From contig NZ_QUGI01000007.1 in assembly GCF_003478995.1 (NCBI RefSeq), positions 139,347-203,346 on the forward strand: a stretch of 64,000 nt of DNA, given 5' to 3'. Positions 43,657-52,658 of this stretch are shown piece by piece. Both the position numbers and the translations under genes were made by a program. The notes beneath the pieces are model-generated. The model worked only from the letters and a program-made list of their open reading frames with translations. It was not told the DNA's origin and made no database searches. Source of the stretch: Pseudoflavonifractor sp. AF19-9AC (lineage in GTDB: Bacteria; Bacillota; Clostridia; Oscillospirales; Oscillospiraceae). Position 1 is the first letter of the stretch. Every line of letters begins with the position of its first letter.

Positions 43657-44412
43657 ATGACCGCAGAAACCTTTTACACCACCCTGAAATCCGCCTTTGA
43701 AGCGACCCTGGCCGAGCATCACATTGGAGATGAGGCCGTGGAGGTAACCTGCCGCGCTCTGAGCCCGGAGGAGGCCATCGGCAGCACCGTCCGCCGGGAT
43801 TTTCCCATCCTCACCGGGAAAGATGTGATGATTCAGGCCCGCTTCCGCTCCAGCCTGGGCCAGGCCTTTACCCAGGCCCCTCTGGCCTTCCAGGGCAGCC
43901 TGTCCCAGGTGCTGGCGGCAGATCTGGTGGGCGATCCCCACGCCCGCGGGCTCTACATTGCCACGCTGAACGCGGTGACCCGAGAGCTGGGCCTTTGTGA
44001 AGGCACGGTCCACTGCCGCACCCAGGGGCCTGAGCTGTGCGCCGGAGACATGCTGACGTATCTGCGCACCCACTACCCGGAGAAACAGCGCATCGCCCTG
44101 GTGGGCTATCAGCCCGCCCTGCTGGAGATGCTCTCCAAGAGCGAATACCAGGTTCGGGTGCTGGACCTCAACCCGGACAACGTGGGCCAGGTGCGCTTCG
44201 GCGTCACCGTGGAAGACGGGGTACGGGACTACAAATCCGTGGCTCTGGAGTACGCCGACCTCATTTTATGCACCGGCAGCACCATCTGTAACGGCACCAT
44301 CACCGACTACCTGGAGCTTTCTACCCCGGTGGTTTTCTTCGGCACCACCATCTCCGGGGCTGCCGCCCTGCTGGGACTGAAGCGGGCCTGCTTCGCCCAG
44401 CAGTACGGCTGA
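43657..44412 (+). CDS. DUF364 putative metal-chelation protein
   Basis: A 251-aa cytosolic protein (TAETFYTTLKSAFEATLAEH ... LILCTGSTICNGTITDYLEL ... VVFFGTTISGAAALLGL). The C-terminal half matches DUF364, described as a putative heavy-metal chelation domain. It sits inside the transporter operon between ATPase 1 and permease 2, six nt after the former. A role in handling molybdate/tungstate or regulating uptake is inferred from that position only. Confidence 0.75.
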   Translation: MTAETFYTTLKSAFEATLAEHHIGDEAVEVTCRALSPEEAIGSTVRRDFPILTGKDVMIQARFRSSLGQAFTQAPLAFQGSLSQVLAADLVGDPHARGLYIATLNAVTRELGLCEGTVHCRTQGPELCAGDMLTYLRTHYPEKQRIALVGYQPALLEMLSKSEYQVRVLDLNPDNVGQVRFGVTVEDGVRDYKSVALEYADLILCTGSTICNGTITDYLELSTPVVFFGTTISGAAALLGLKRACFAQQYG

Positions 44413-44443
44413 TTCCCTACCCCAACGGAAGAGGACTGACACT

Positions 44444-45121
44444 ATGGACTGGTACCCACTTTATAACTCCCTGCGCATCGCCGCCATCTCCACGGGGATC
44501 ATTTTCTTCCTGGGGATCGGTGCGGCCTACTACGTGGCCAAGGCCCCAAGGCTTGTGAAGGGACTGCTGGACGTGGTATTCACCCTGCCCCTGGTGCTCC
44601 CTCCCACGGTGGTGGGCTATTTGCTGCTGCGGGTGCTGGGCCCCAAGCGCATTGTGGGTGCCTTCGTTTTGGAACACTTTGACCTGAAGCTCACCATGAC
44701 CTGGTGGTCGGCCATCTTCGCCACCACCGTGGTCATCTTCCCCCTGATGTACCGCACTGCCCGGGGAGCCTTCGAAAGCTTTGACGAGACCCTGGCCGAC
44801 GCCGGGCGCACCCTGGGCCGGTCCAACAGCTGGATTTTCTGGCGGGTGCGGATGCCCGCCTGCCGCCAGGGCATCCTGGCCGGGACAGTGCTGGCCTTCG
44901 CCCGGGCCCTGGGAGAGTACGGGGCCACCTCCATGATCGCCGGCTACACCCCCGGCCGCACAGCCACCATCTCCACCACAGTCTACCAGCTCTGGCGCAC
45001 CAATGACGACGCCATGGCTCTGCGGTGGGTACTGGTGAATCTGGCTATCTCGGCGGTGGTGCTGCTGGCGGTCAACCTGCTGGAGCGTCGGGAGAGGAGG
45101 GAAAAGCCCGCATGGTACTGA
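44444..45121 (+). CDS. modB: Molybdate-type ABC permease 2 (ModB)
   Basis: A 225-aa permease, the usual ModB length, with about five to six helices and the conserved loop LADAGRTLGRSNSWIFWRVRMP and FARALGEYGATSMIAGYTPG. It overlaps ATPase 2 by ten nt. Together with ATPase 2 it forms a textbook ModBC pair, so it probably serves one of the two binding domains of the fused ModA. Confidence 0.9.
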   Translation: MDWYPLYNSLRIAAISTGIIFFLGIGAAYYVAKAPRLVKGLLDVVFTLPLVLPPTVVGYLLLRVLGPKRIVGAFVLEHFDLKLTMTWWSAIFATTVVIFPLMYRTARGAFESFDETLADAGRTLGRSNSWIFWRVRMPACRQGILAGTVLAFARALGEYGATSMIAGYTPGRTATISTTVYQLWRTNDDAMALRWVLVNLAISAVVLLAVNLLERRERREKPAWY

Positions 45122-46146
45122 GCGTAGACATTGAGAAAACCCTGGGGGATTTCCACCTCCGGGTGCGTTTTGAGGCAGAGCGGGAGATTATGGCCCTGCT
45201 GGGTCCCTCGGGCTGCGGCAAGAGCATGACCTTGAAGTGCATCGCCGGCATCCAGCGCCCCGACCGGGGGCGGATTGTGCTGGGAGAGCGGGTGCTCTTT
45301 GACAGCGAGGCGGGCATCAACCTGCCCCCCCAGAAGCGCCATGTGGGCTACCTCTTTCAGCAGTACGCCCTCTTCCCCAACATGACGGTGGAGCAGAACA
45401 TCCTCGCCGGTGCCCGAGGCGGCACCCGGCAGGAGCGCCGGGCCACTGTGGCGGAGATGGTCCGCACCTTCCGCCTGGAGGGGCTGGAGAAGCTGCGCCC
45501 CAGCCAGCTGTCCGGCGGCCAGCAGCAGCGGGTGGCTCTGGCCCGGATTCTGGCTGGGCAGCCGGAGCTTCTGCTGCTGGACGAGCCCTTCTCCGCCCTG
45601 GACGAGCACCTCAAGTGGCAGCTGGAGCTGGAACTCTCCGACACGCTGAAGGCCTTCCCCGGCGGCGTACTCTTTGTCTCCCACAGCCGGGACGAGGTCT
45701 ACCGCCTCTGTGACACCGTGTGCGTGCTCACGGAGGGGAAATCCGACCCCAAGGAGACCATCAAAGAGCTCTTTGCCGCCCCCGCTACCCTAGGGGCCGC
45801 CCTCATCTCGGGCTGCAAGAACATCTCCCCCGCTGAGGTTCGGCCGGAGGGGCTCTTCTGCCCCGACTGGGGCGTGACCCTGCGCACCGCCCAGCCCGTC
45901 TCGGACCGGACCCGCTACGCGGGCATCCGGGCCCACTACTTTACCCTGGAGGGGGAGGTCAACTCCATCCCCTGCCGGGTCAGCCGCGTCATTGATAACG
46001 TCTTTTCCACCGTGGTCATGCTCTCCACCCCCGGCCCCGGCCTTCTGCGGCTGGAGCTGGACAAGGACCGCTGGGCTGCCCTGGGGGAACCCCGGGAGCT
46101 GACCCTCTACATTGCCCCGGAAGACGTAATGCCCTTAACGGAGTGA
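45112..46146 (+). CDS. modC: Molybdate ABC transporter ATPase with TOBE domain (ModC)
   Basis: A 344-aa ATPase from ATG 45112 (GGAGG about 11 nt upstream). Walker A GPSGCGKS, signature LSGGQQQRVALARIL, Walker B LLLLDEPFSALD and H-loop SHS (Ser variant near SHSRDE) are present. The C-terminal ~110 residues form a TOBE/Mop-like strand-rich domain (VSRVIDNVFSTVVML), where ModC proteins sense bound oxyanion. It is followed by moaA after seven nt, so uptake and cofactor synthesis share an operon. Confidence 0.9.
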   Translation: MVLSVDIEKTLGDFHLRVRFEAEREIMALLGPSGCGKSMTLKCIAGIQRPDRGRIVLGERVLFDSEAGINLPPQKRHVGYLFQQYALFPNMTVEQNILAGARGGTRQERRATVAEMVRTFRLEGLEKLRPSQLSGGQQQRVALARILAGQPELLLLDEPFSALDEHLKWQLELELSDTLKAFPGGVLFVSHSRDEVYRLCDTVCVLTEGKSDPKETIKELFAAPATLGAALISGCKNISPAEVRPEGLFCPDWGVTLRTAQPVSDRTRYAGIRAHYFTLEGEVNSIPCRVSRVIDNVFSTVVMLSTPGPGLLRLELDKDRWAALGEPRELTLYIAPEDVMPLTE

Positions 46147-46153
46147 ATGGACC

Positions 46154-47101
46154 ATGCTGGATACACAAGGAAGAACCATACGCTATCTGCGATTGTCGGT
46201 CACCGACCGGTGCAATTACCGCTGCCTCTACTGCATGGGAGAGGAGGGCGTGCCCAAGCTGTCCCACGGGGACATTCTCTCCTTTGAGGAGCTGGAGGAG
46301 ATTGTCCGGGCGGCGGCGGCCTGCGGGGTGAAGAAGGTCCGCCTCACCGGCGGGGAGCCCCTGGTGCGCCGCGGCCTGCCCCAATTGTGCCGCCGTCTCC
46401 GGGACGTCCCCGGCATCGAGGAGCTGGACATGACCACCAACGGAAGCCTCCTGCCCCAGTACGCCCGGGAGCTGAAGGAGGCGGGGGTGGACCGGCTGAA
46501 CATCAGCCTGGACACCCTCAGCGAGGACACCTTTGCCCGGCTCACCCGCCGGGGAAGCCTCAGCGAGGCCCTGGCCGGACTGGAGGCGGCGGAGGCGGCT
46601 GGCTTTACCAACACCAAAATCAATGCCGTCCTCATCGGCGGCATCAACGACCGGGACATCCCCGCCCTGGCGGGACTGGCCCGGGAGAAGGCGTACAGCG
46701 TGCGCTTTATTGAGCTTATGCCCATGGGGGAGTGCGCCTGCTGGCCCCGGGAGCGCTTTCTCCCCGCCCAGGCGGTGCTGGACGCCCTGCCGGGGCTGGA
46801 GCATGCGGGGACGTCGGGGGTAACGGAGCTCTACCGGATGCCCGGCTGGGCCGGGACGGTGGGACTCATCCGGCCCATGAGCCACCACTTCTGCGCCGCC
46901 TGCGACCGCATCCGCGTCACCGCCGACGGGATGCTCAAGCCCTGCCTCCACTCCGCCGCCGAGCTGCCCCTGCGGGGGCTCCACGGCCGTGAGCTGGAGG
47001 AGGCTATTTGCTTAGGGATTCGGTCAAAGCCCCAGGGCCACCACATGGATGCCCAACATTCCAGCGACAGCCTGCGGGGCATGAATGAAATTGGAGGATA
47101 A
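46154..47101 (+). CDS. moaA: GTP 3',8-cyclase MoaA
   Basis: A 315-aa radical-SAM enzyme for the first step of molybdopterin synthesis. The SAM cluster motif is CNYRCLYC (Cys20, Cys24, Cys27), then RLTGGEPL. The second 4Fe-4S cluster uses FCAACDR and LKPCL. The C-terminus ends in the conserved Gly-Gly (NEIGG). It converts GTP to 3',8-cyclo-GTP for MoaC, encoded next. Confidence 0.95.
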   Translation: MLDTQGRTIRYLRLSVTDRCNYRCLYCMGEEGVPKLSHGDILSFEELEEIVRAAAACGVKKVRLTGGEPLVRRGLPQLCRRLRDVPGIEELDMTTNGSLLPQYARELKEAGVDRLNISLDTLSEDTFARLTRRGSLSEALAGLEAAEAAGFTNTKINAVLIGGINDRDIPALAGLAREKAYSVRFIELMPMGECACWPRERFLPAQAVLDALPGLEHAGTSGVTELYRMPGWAGTVGLIRPMSHHFCAACDRIRVTADGMLKPCLHSAAELPLRGLHGRELEEAICLGIRSKPQGHHMDAQHSSDSLRGMNEIGG

Positions 47102-47104
47102 CCC

Positions 47105-47575
47105 ATGGAATTGACTCATTTTAACGAGCAGGGCCGGGCCCGGATGGTGGACGTATCGGAGAAGGCGGTGACCTACCGCACCGCCAAGGCCGCAGGCCGG
47201 GTGTGGATGAATCCGGAAACCCTGGAAAAGGTACGTCAGGGCAGCATGGCCAAGGGAGACGTGCTGGCGGTGGCCCAGGTGGCGGGCATTATGGCCGCCA
47301 AACGCACCTGGGAGCTCATTCCCATGTGCCACCCCCTCCCTCTCACCTCCATCAACATCACCTTCGCCTTCCAGGAAAACGCCCTGGACATTCAGGCCCA
47401 GGTGAAGTGCAGCGGAGAGACCGGCGTGGAGATGGAGGCGCTGACGGCGGTGTCCGCCACGGCCCTCACCGTGTACGACATGTGCAAAGCAGTGCAGCGG
47501 GACATGGTCATTGACCAGATCCGGCTGCTGGAAAAAACAGGCGGAAAAAGCGGCGTGTTCCGCAGGGAGGAATAA
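47105..47575 (+). CDS. moaC: Cyclic pyranopterin monophosphate synthase MoaC
   Basis: A 156-aa enzyme of standard length. Conserved parts are [29 protein letters not shown] and [20 protein letters not shown], including the catalytic Lys and His region. It makes cPMP from the MoaA product. It starts three nt after moaA. MoaD/MoaE for the next step are not in the window. Confidence 0.95.
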   Translation: MELTHFNEQGRARMVDVSEKAVTYRTAKAAGRVWMNPETLEKVRQGSMAKGDVLAVAQVAGIMAAKRTWELIPMCHPLPLTSINITFAFQENALDIQAQVKCSGETGVEMEALTAVSATALTVYDMCKAVQRDMVIDQIRLLEKTGGKSGVFRREE

Positions 47576-47578
47576 CAA

Positions 47579-48019
47579 ATGGCAGAAGTAACGGCAGTTT
47601 GCATCAGTGAACGGAAGGGGACCCGGAAGCACACGGTGCCCTTCATCGAGGTAAAAAAGGACCACGGCATCGTGGGGGACGCCCATGCGGGCAACTGGCA
47701 CCGGCAGATCAGCCTCCTGGCCGACGAGAGTGTGGACACCATGCGGGGCAAGGGCGTGGAGCTCCAGCCCGGGGACTTTGCGGAGAACATCCTCACCCGG
47801 GGCCTTGAGCTGAACACCCTGCCCGTGGGCACGGTGCTCCGGGTGGGCGAGACCCGGCTTCAGGTCACCCAAATCGGCAAGGAGTGCCACAACGACTGCG
47901 AAATCCGCCGTCTGGTGGGCACCTGCGTCATGCCCACCAAGGGCATTTTCGCCATCGTCCTGGACGAGGGGACCATCCGCCCCGGGGACACCATTTCTGT
48001 GGAGGAGAGCGCGACATGA
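47579..48019 (+). CDS. MOSC-domain protein
   Basis: A 146-aa single-domain MOSC protein (VCISERKGTRKHTVPFIEVK ... ENILTRGLELNTLPVGTVLRV ... CHNDCEIRRLVGTCVMP). The cysteines at NDCEIRR and GTCVMP fit the MOSC sulfur-carrier site related to the C-terminus of molybdenum cofactor sulfurase. Position among moa genes suggests that it carries S or Se, or binds the cofactor. It overlaps the MoeA-like gene as ATGA. Confidence 0.88.
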   Translation: MAEVTAVCISERKGTRKHTVPFIEVKKDHGIVGDAHAGNWHRQISLLADESVDTMRGKGVELQPGDFAENILTRGLELNTLPVGTVLRVGETRLQVTQIGKECHNDCEIRRLVGTCVMPTKGIFAIVLDEGTIRPGDTISVEESAT

Positions 48020-49035
48020 AACTGATTGAAACCCAGAAGGCCGTGGGCCACGTGCTGTGCCACGACATGACTCAGATTATCCCCGGAGTGAGCAAGGGCC
48101 CCCGCTTTCGCAAGGGCCATGTGGTCACCGAGGAGGACATCCCCGTTCTGCTGTCCATGGGCAAGGAGAACCTCTATGTGTGGGAGATGGAGCCGGGCAT
48201 GCTCCACGAAAACGACGCTGCCGAGCGGCTGTGCGCCCTGTGTCTGGGGGACAACATGGAGCGCAGCGAGGCCAAGGAGGGCAAAATTGAGCTCACCGCC
48301 GCCCAGGACGGAGTGTTCCTGGTGGACACCCAGCGGCTGAACGCGGTGAACTCCATCGACGACATCATGATTGCCACCCGCCGGGGGGGCGGCGCCGTCC
48401 ACAAGGGGGACAAGCTGTGCGGCACCCGGGTCATTCCCCTGGTCATCCCCGAGGAAAAGCTTCAGAAGGCCGAGGAGGCCGCCGGGGACACCCCCCTGCT
48501 GTCCCTGCTGCCCTACAAGCTGAAAAAGGCCGGCGTCATCACCACCGGCAGTGAGGTGGCCAAGGGCCGCATTGAAGATCGCTTCACCCCTGTCATCGAG
48601 CAGAAGCTGGCCCCCTTCGGCATCACCATGACCGAGCACATGGTGGTGGACGACGAGATGGACCACCTGCTGGAGGCTCTTGCCGAGATGCAGAAGAAGG
48701 ATGTGGACATCATTCTCTGCACCGGCGGCATGAGCGTGGACCCGGACGACAACACCCCCGGAGCCATCCGCCGCAGCGGCGCTCAGATCATCACCTACGG
48801 TGCGCCGGTGCTGCCCGGCGCCATGTTCCTGCTGGGCTACTATGAGGATGGGCGCCCGGTGCTGGGCCTGCCCGGCTGCGTCATGTACGCCGCCGCCACC
48901 ATTTTCGACCTGGTGCTCCCCCGCATTGCCGCCGGGGTACGCCTCTGCAAACAGGACTTCGTGGTGCTGGGTGAGGGCGGGCTGTGCCTGGGCTGCAAGC
49001 CCTGCACCTATCCCCACTGCAACTTCGGCCGATAA
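48016..49035 (+). CDS. MoeA/MogA-like molybdopterin-binding protein with Cys-rich tail
   Basis: A 339-aa protein from ATG 48016 (GGAGGAG upstream, ATGA overlap). The MoCF-binding domain (about 170-320) has VITTGSEVAKG, LCTGGMSVDPDDNTPGAI and LGLPGCVMYAAATIFD. It is shorter than MoeA (about 400 aa) and ends in a cysteine tail CLGCKPCTYPHC, probably a metal or cluster site. MoeA inserts molybdenum into the pterin; this clostridial variant, together with mogA downstream, likely takes that role, or handles a modified cofactor. Confidence 0.82.
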   Translation: MKLIETQKAVGHVLCHDMTQIIPGVSKGPRFRKGHVVTEEDIPVLLSMGKENLYVWEMEPGMLHENDAAERLCALCLGDNMERSEAKEGKIELTAAQDGVFLVDTQRLNAVNSIDDIMIATRRGGGAVHKGDKLCGTRVIPLVIPEEKLQKAEEAAGDTPLLSLLPYKLKKAGVITTGSEVAKGRIEDRFTPVIEQKLAPFGITMTEHMVVDDEMDHLLEALAEMQKKDVDIILCTGGMSVDPDDNTPGAIRRSGAQIITYGAPVLPGAMFLLGYYEDGRPVLGLPGCVMYAAATIFDLVLPRIAAGVRLCKQDFVVLGEGGLCLGCKPCTYPHCNFGR

Positions 49036-49047
49036 GGAGGCATGGGC

Positions 49048-49539
49048 ATGTACACTGCACAAGTGATTACCGTCAGTGACCGGTCCTTCCGTGGCGAGCG
49101 CCCCGACGGCAGCGGCCCCGTGGTGCGGCAGCTGCTGGAAGAGGCGGGCTACCAGGTAGGCGAGGTGGTCATCGTCCCCGACGAGCAGCCCCTCATTGAA
49201 GAGGCCCTCATCAATGCCGCAGGAGAGGACATCGCCCTTATCGTCACCACCGGCGGCACTGGCTTTGCTCCCCGGGACGTGACCCCCGAGGCCACCCTGG
49301 CCGTGTGTCAGCGGCTCACCCCAGGCATCCCCGAGGCCATGCGGGCCGCCTCTATGGCCATCACCCCCCGGGGCTGCCTGTCCCGGGCCTCCGCCGGCAT
49401 CCGGAACCGTAGCCTCATCATCAACCTGCCCGGCAGCCCCAAGGCCGCCCGTGAAAACCTGGAGGCCGTCCTGGACCCCATCGGCCACGGCCTTCAGATG
49501 CTCCGTGGCGGACAGGCCGACTGCGCCGCTTTGTTATAA
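49048..49539 (+). CDS. mog: Molybdopterin adenylyltransferase MogA/MoaB
   Basis: A 163-aa protein from ATG 49048; GGAGG lies seven nt before it, whereas ATG 49042 has almost no spacing. Motifs are VITVSDRSFRG, IVTTGGTGFAPRDVTPEAT, and NLPGSPKAA. MogA activates molybdopterin with ATP before molybdenum insertion. It is the last gene of the island and is followed by a perfect 16-bp terminator stem. Confidence 0.92.
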   Translation: MYTAQVITVSDRSFRGERPDGSGPVVRQLLEEAGYQVGEVVIVPDEQPLIEEALINAAGEDIALIVTTGGTGFAPRDVTPEATLAVCQRLTPGIPEAMRAASMAITPRGCLSRASAGIRNRSLIINLPGSPKAARENLEAVLDPIGHGLQMLRGGQADCAALL

Positions 49540-49569
49540 GCAACTGATGCAACCTTTTTGTAAATAAAA

Positions 49570-49612
49570 AGCAGAAGATGATGGATACATCCATCATCTT
49601 CTGCTTTCTTTT
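49570..49612. terminator. Bidirectional terminator between mogA and the MATE gene
   Basis: A perfect 16-pair stem AGCAGAAGATGATGGA / TCCATCATCTTCTGCT with a TACA loop (49570-49605). T-runs follow on both strands (TTCTTTTT on plus; TTTTATTTA on minus), so it can end both convergent transcripts. Confidence 0.92.
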
Positions 49613-51006
49613 TAAAAAATTATCTTTTCCGATGCCAACAGCTTGATTTCACCGGTTTGTTTCATCACATTGGAAAACCGGCGCAGATAAAACAAACATA
49701 AAATCGCGGCTACTATTTCAGAGATGGGAAAGGTCAGCCATGTATAGTTTAGGCCCAGCAGCGACAAAAGAAATGCCAACGGAACAAGCAAAATCACCTG
49801 CCTCAAAATCACAACGCTCAGGCACTGCCGCAACCGGCCACTGGCTTGCAGCAGAGCAGGAATCAAAATTGTGACTCCGAAGAACGGGAACGCAAGGCTT
49901 ATCCGGTGTAATGCTGGAATTGCTGTGGCGCGCAGTTCGGGCCCAGCAGAAAACAGATCCAGAATCCAATCCAGGCACACATTGGTACCAATGGTCCCCA
50001 AAATCAGCGAAGCGGACGAAACCGCCAGACTGAATTGGAATGTCTTCCAGACACGTGTATTCTCTTTTGCACCCAGATTATAACTCAATACAGGAAGAAT
50101 TCCCTGTTCCAATCCGTACGTCGGCATCAGCAGAAAGGTCTGAATTTTGTAATAGATTCCCAAAGAGGTAACTGCATATTCCGAGAAGCGGATGAGTACA
50201 CCATTTAAGCCTATGATGTAAGCGGAGACTAAACCGCTGCCCAGCATGGTGGGCAGTCCTGCCTGATAAATGGACAGCATAAAGGCCGGACAAATTCGGC
50301 ATTTCTGAAATTGTCTGTGCCGGGTTACACTCACCAGCGCACATAGCATAGAGACAGCCTGTCCCAGCACAGTGGCAATTGCGGCGCCACGGATTCCCAT
50401 CGGAGCAATGGGGCCCGCTCCAAAAATCAGGACAGGATCCAGAACAATATTCACCACTGCCCCCAGGGATTGATACATCATTGGCAATAGCGTATTTCCT
50501 CGGGCTTGGACCGCACGAGTACAGACACTTTCCAAAAACAAAAAACCTGACAGCATAATGACGATGGTTCCGTACTCATTCCCCAGTTGTGCGACTTCTG
50601 GAGTATAGGAAAAGCGATGGTAATAGGGATTCAGAAGAAGCAGCAACGCGGCACTTGTCAGGAAACAGGCTACAATTGCTGAAAGAATTCCATGGGTCAA
50701 CAGACGTTTTGCCCGCTCCGGCTCACCTGCCCCCAATGATCTCGATATAAGCAGTCCAGTTCCGGTACCTGTGCCGTTTGCCACCGCGGTTAGGATCAGC
50801 TGCAGCGGAAATGCAAGAGACAAGGCCGTCAGGCCACGCTCGCTGTAAGAGGCCACGTAGATACTATCCACGACATTGTACAGCGCCTGAATCAAAAGGG
50901 AAAACATAATCGGAACAGACATGGAAAACACAAGAGACGGGATTGGTTGATTCCTCAGGCGCTGCTCCCCATGTGCTTCATGCCATTTGTTTGATTCTTT
51001 TCTCAT
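49612..51006 (-). CDS. MATE-family efflux transporter
   Basis: A 464-aa protein with about 12 hydrophobic helices. The MATE pattern is visible: PSLVFSMSVPIMFSLLIQALYNVVDSIYV near the N-terminus, the GTGTGLLISRSLGAG segment, and the repeat in the second half (AGLPTMLGSGLVSAYI). Such proteins export drugs or toxic organics by Na+ or H+ antiport. AGGGGTTGCAGAA precedes the ATG. Lower GC than the island upstream suggests a different history. The substrate is unknown. Confidence 0.9.
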   Translation of the reverse strand: MRKESNKWHEAHGEQRLRNQPIPSLVFSMSVPIMFSLLIQALYNVVDSIYVASYSERGLTALSLAFPLQLILTAVANGTGTGTGLLISRSLGAGEPERAKRLLTHGILSAIVACFLTSAALLLLLNPYYHRFSYTPEVAQLGNEYGTIVIMLSGFLFLESVCTRAVQARGNTLLPMMYQSLGAVVNIVLDPVLIFGAGPIAPMGIRGAAIATVLGQAVSMLCALVSVTRHRQFQKCRICPAFMLSIYQAGLPTMLGSGLVSAYIIGLNGVLIRFSEYAVTSLGIYYKIQTFLLMPTYGLEQGILPVLSYNLGAKENTRVWKTFQFSLAVSSASLILGTIGTNVCLDWILDLFSAGPELRATAIPALHRISLAFPFFGVTILIPALLQASGRLRQCLSVVILRQVILLVPLAFLLSLLGLNYTWLTFPISEIVAAILCLFYLRRFSNVMKQTGEIKLLASEKIIF

Positions 51007-51167
51007 TTCTGCAACCCCTGTATGTACTATTTTCCCCCAGTACAGGCCGGTACATGTATAAGACCGAGTACATCTGAACCACCAGGGATTCCATTCATCT
51101 GCACCCGGTCTTATAGATGGAAACGTATTTTATATCCGTTACACAACGTTTCTACATTATATAGCGA

Positions 51168-52472
51168 TTATAGGAATTGCGCAAGGACAATTGCACCCAC
51201 CATAAGGGGAAGGTTAAAGGTGACAAACGAAGGAACACAGGTATCCCAAATATGATCGTGCTGTCCGTCCGCATTCAGGCCGCAGGTAGGACCAAGCGTT
51301 GCATCCGATGCAGGAGAGCCAGCATCACCCAATGCCGCCGCAGCAGAAATCAGCGCAATTGTAGCCTGGGTAGAGAATCCGATCTGGGCACAGAGGGGCA
51401 CATACAAAAATGCAATCACAGGGACAGTGGCAAAAGAGGACCCGATACCCATGGTAACGATCAGGCCGATCAGAGTAATCACGGTGGCAGCCAGCAGTCT
51501 GCTTCCGGAAAGCGCGTTAGCGGCAACTTCAACCAGGGTATCTACGCCGCCTGTGGCTGTCATAACCTTTCCAAATCCACCAGCCACCAGCATTACAAAC
51601 GCAATATTTCCCATCATGTGGAGACCGTCTGTAAAGCGGGCTTCAATATCCTTCCACTTGACTGCGCCCAGCAGGAACATGACAAGCAAACCAGCAATGG
51701 CAGAAACAGTGAGGGACTGGGTCTTTACCTCCACCGCCGCAGTAATCAGAACAGCGGCAATGGCAATGTAGTGATCTCGGGTCAGCTTAGTAGACTTTAC
51801 TTCATTGTAGGCCGTCAGGTCAGCCTGAACATTTTTATACTCTCTGGGCTTCCTATACCGGAACCAAATATAAATCATGCCCGGAATAAAACAGAGAACC
51901 AGCATCCAGTTTACGCCAATAACATCGGATACGGCAACCGACATTCCGCTGGCAGTCATGTTATCCGCTACAATGCCCATAAAGATCAGGCCATAACCCA
52001 CTGGGACGCCTACATAAGGCATCATACCAAAAATCAAGGCACCAGCCATAAGCCGCCGGTCCATTTTCATTTCGTTCATCATGCCCAGCAGGGGCGGAAT
52101 CAGAATGGGGATGAAGGCCGTATGAATAGGAATAAAAGTTTGTGAAATGACCGCAATGACGATCATAATAATTACAAGCGTGAGCTTACTGCCTTTTACC
52201 GCCTGTGCAATTTTCTTGGCAAAAATATCGGTAATACCTGTGTATGCCAAACAGGAAGCAAAGGTTCCAAGCAGAATATACGCCATGGCGGCTTCCGCAT
52301 TTGCACTGAAGCCGTTGAGCATGGTGGAAGTAATATCCAGCAGCGGCAAACCAGCAATCAAACCGCCTGTAATACAGGCGATAATCAGCGAAAACATTAC
52401 ATTTAGCTTCAAAAGACACAGGGCGCACAGAAGAACCACAGAGATCAGAACTGGATTTAACAGAATACTCAA
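51168..52472 (-). CDS. Na+/H+-antiporter-family permease (YuiF-like)
   Basis: A 434-aa membrane protein with about 11 helices (MSILLNPVLISVVLLCALCLL, TLVIIMIVIAVISQ, LLAATVITLIGLIVTMGIG). It contains SSFATVPVIAFLYVPLC and GDAGSPASDATLGPT, typical of the Na+/H+ antiporter family that includes amino-acid/proton exchangers such as YuiF. Upstream, 51056-51115, an inverted repeat TATAAGACCG/CGGTCTTATA lies between it and the MATE gene. The neighbouring Lrp regulator and DUF3830 unit suggest an organic (amino-acid-like) substrate, by inference. Confidence 0.8.
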   Translation of the reverse strand: MSILLNPVLISVVLLCALCLLKLNVMFSLIIACITGGLIAGLPLLDITSTMLNGFSANAEAAMAYILLGTFASCLAYTGITDIFAKKIAQAVKGSKLTLVIIMIVIAVISQTFIPIHTAFIPILIPPLLGMMNEMKMDRRLMAGALIFGMMPYVGVPVGYGLIFMGIVADNMTASGMSVAVSDVIGVNWMLVLCFIPGMIYIWFRYRKPREYKNVQADLTAYNEVKSTKLTRDHYIAIAAVLITAAVEVKTQSLTVSAIAGLLVMFLLGAVKWKDIEARFTDGLHMMGNIAFVMLVAGGFGKVMTATGGVDTLVEVAANALSGSRLLAATVITLIGLIVTMGIGSSFATVPVIAFLYVPLCAQIGFSTQATIALISAAAALGDAGSPASDATLGPTCGLNADGQHDHIWDTCVPSFVTFNLPLMVGAIVLAQFL

Positions 52473-52658
52473 TTAACTTGGCACCTCTTTTCTATCTTTC
52501 TGCTGCTATCAGGACAGAGCGGTTCTATACACTTCAAAAAAGAGAATCCTGCCTGGTTCGTGCCGTGGTTCACCTGCTTCATACGTTGCGCAAGGTACCG
52601 GACTTATCAAACAAGGCAGGATTCTGGCTGTCAGCGTTCCAACAGGAACCCCTTATGA

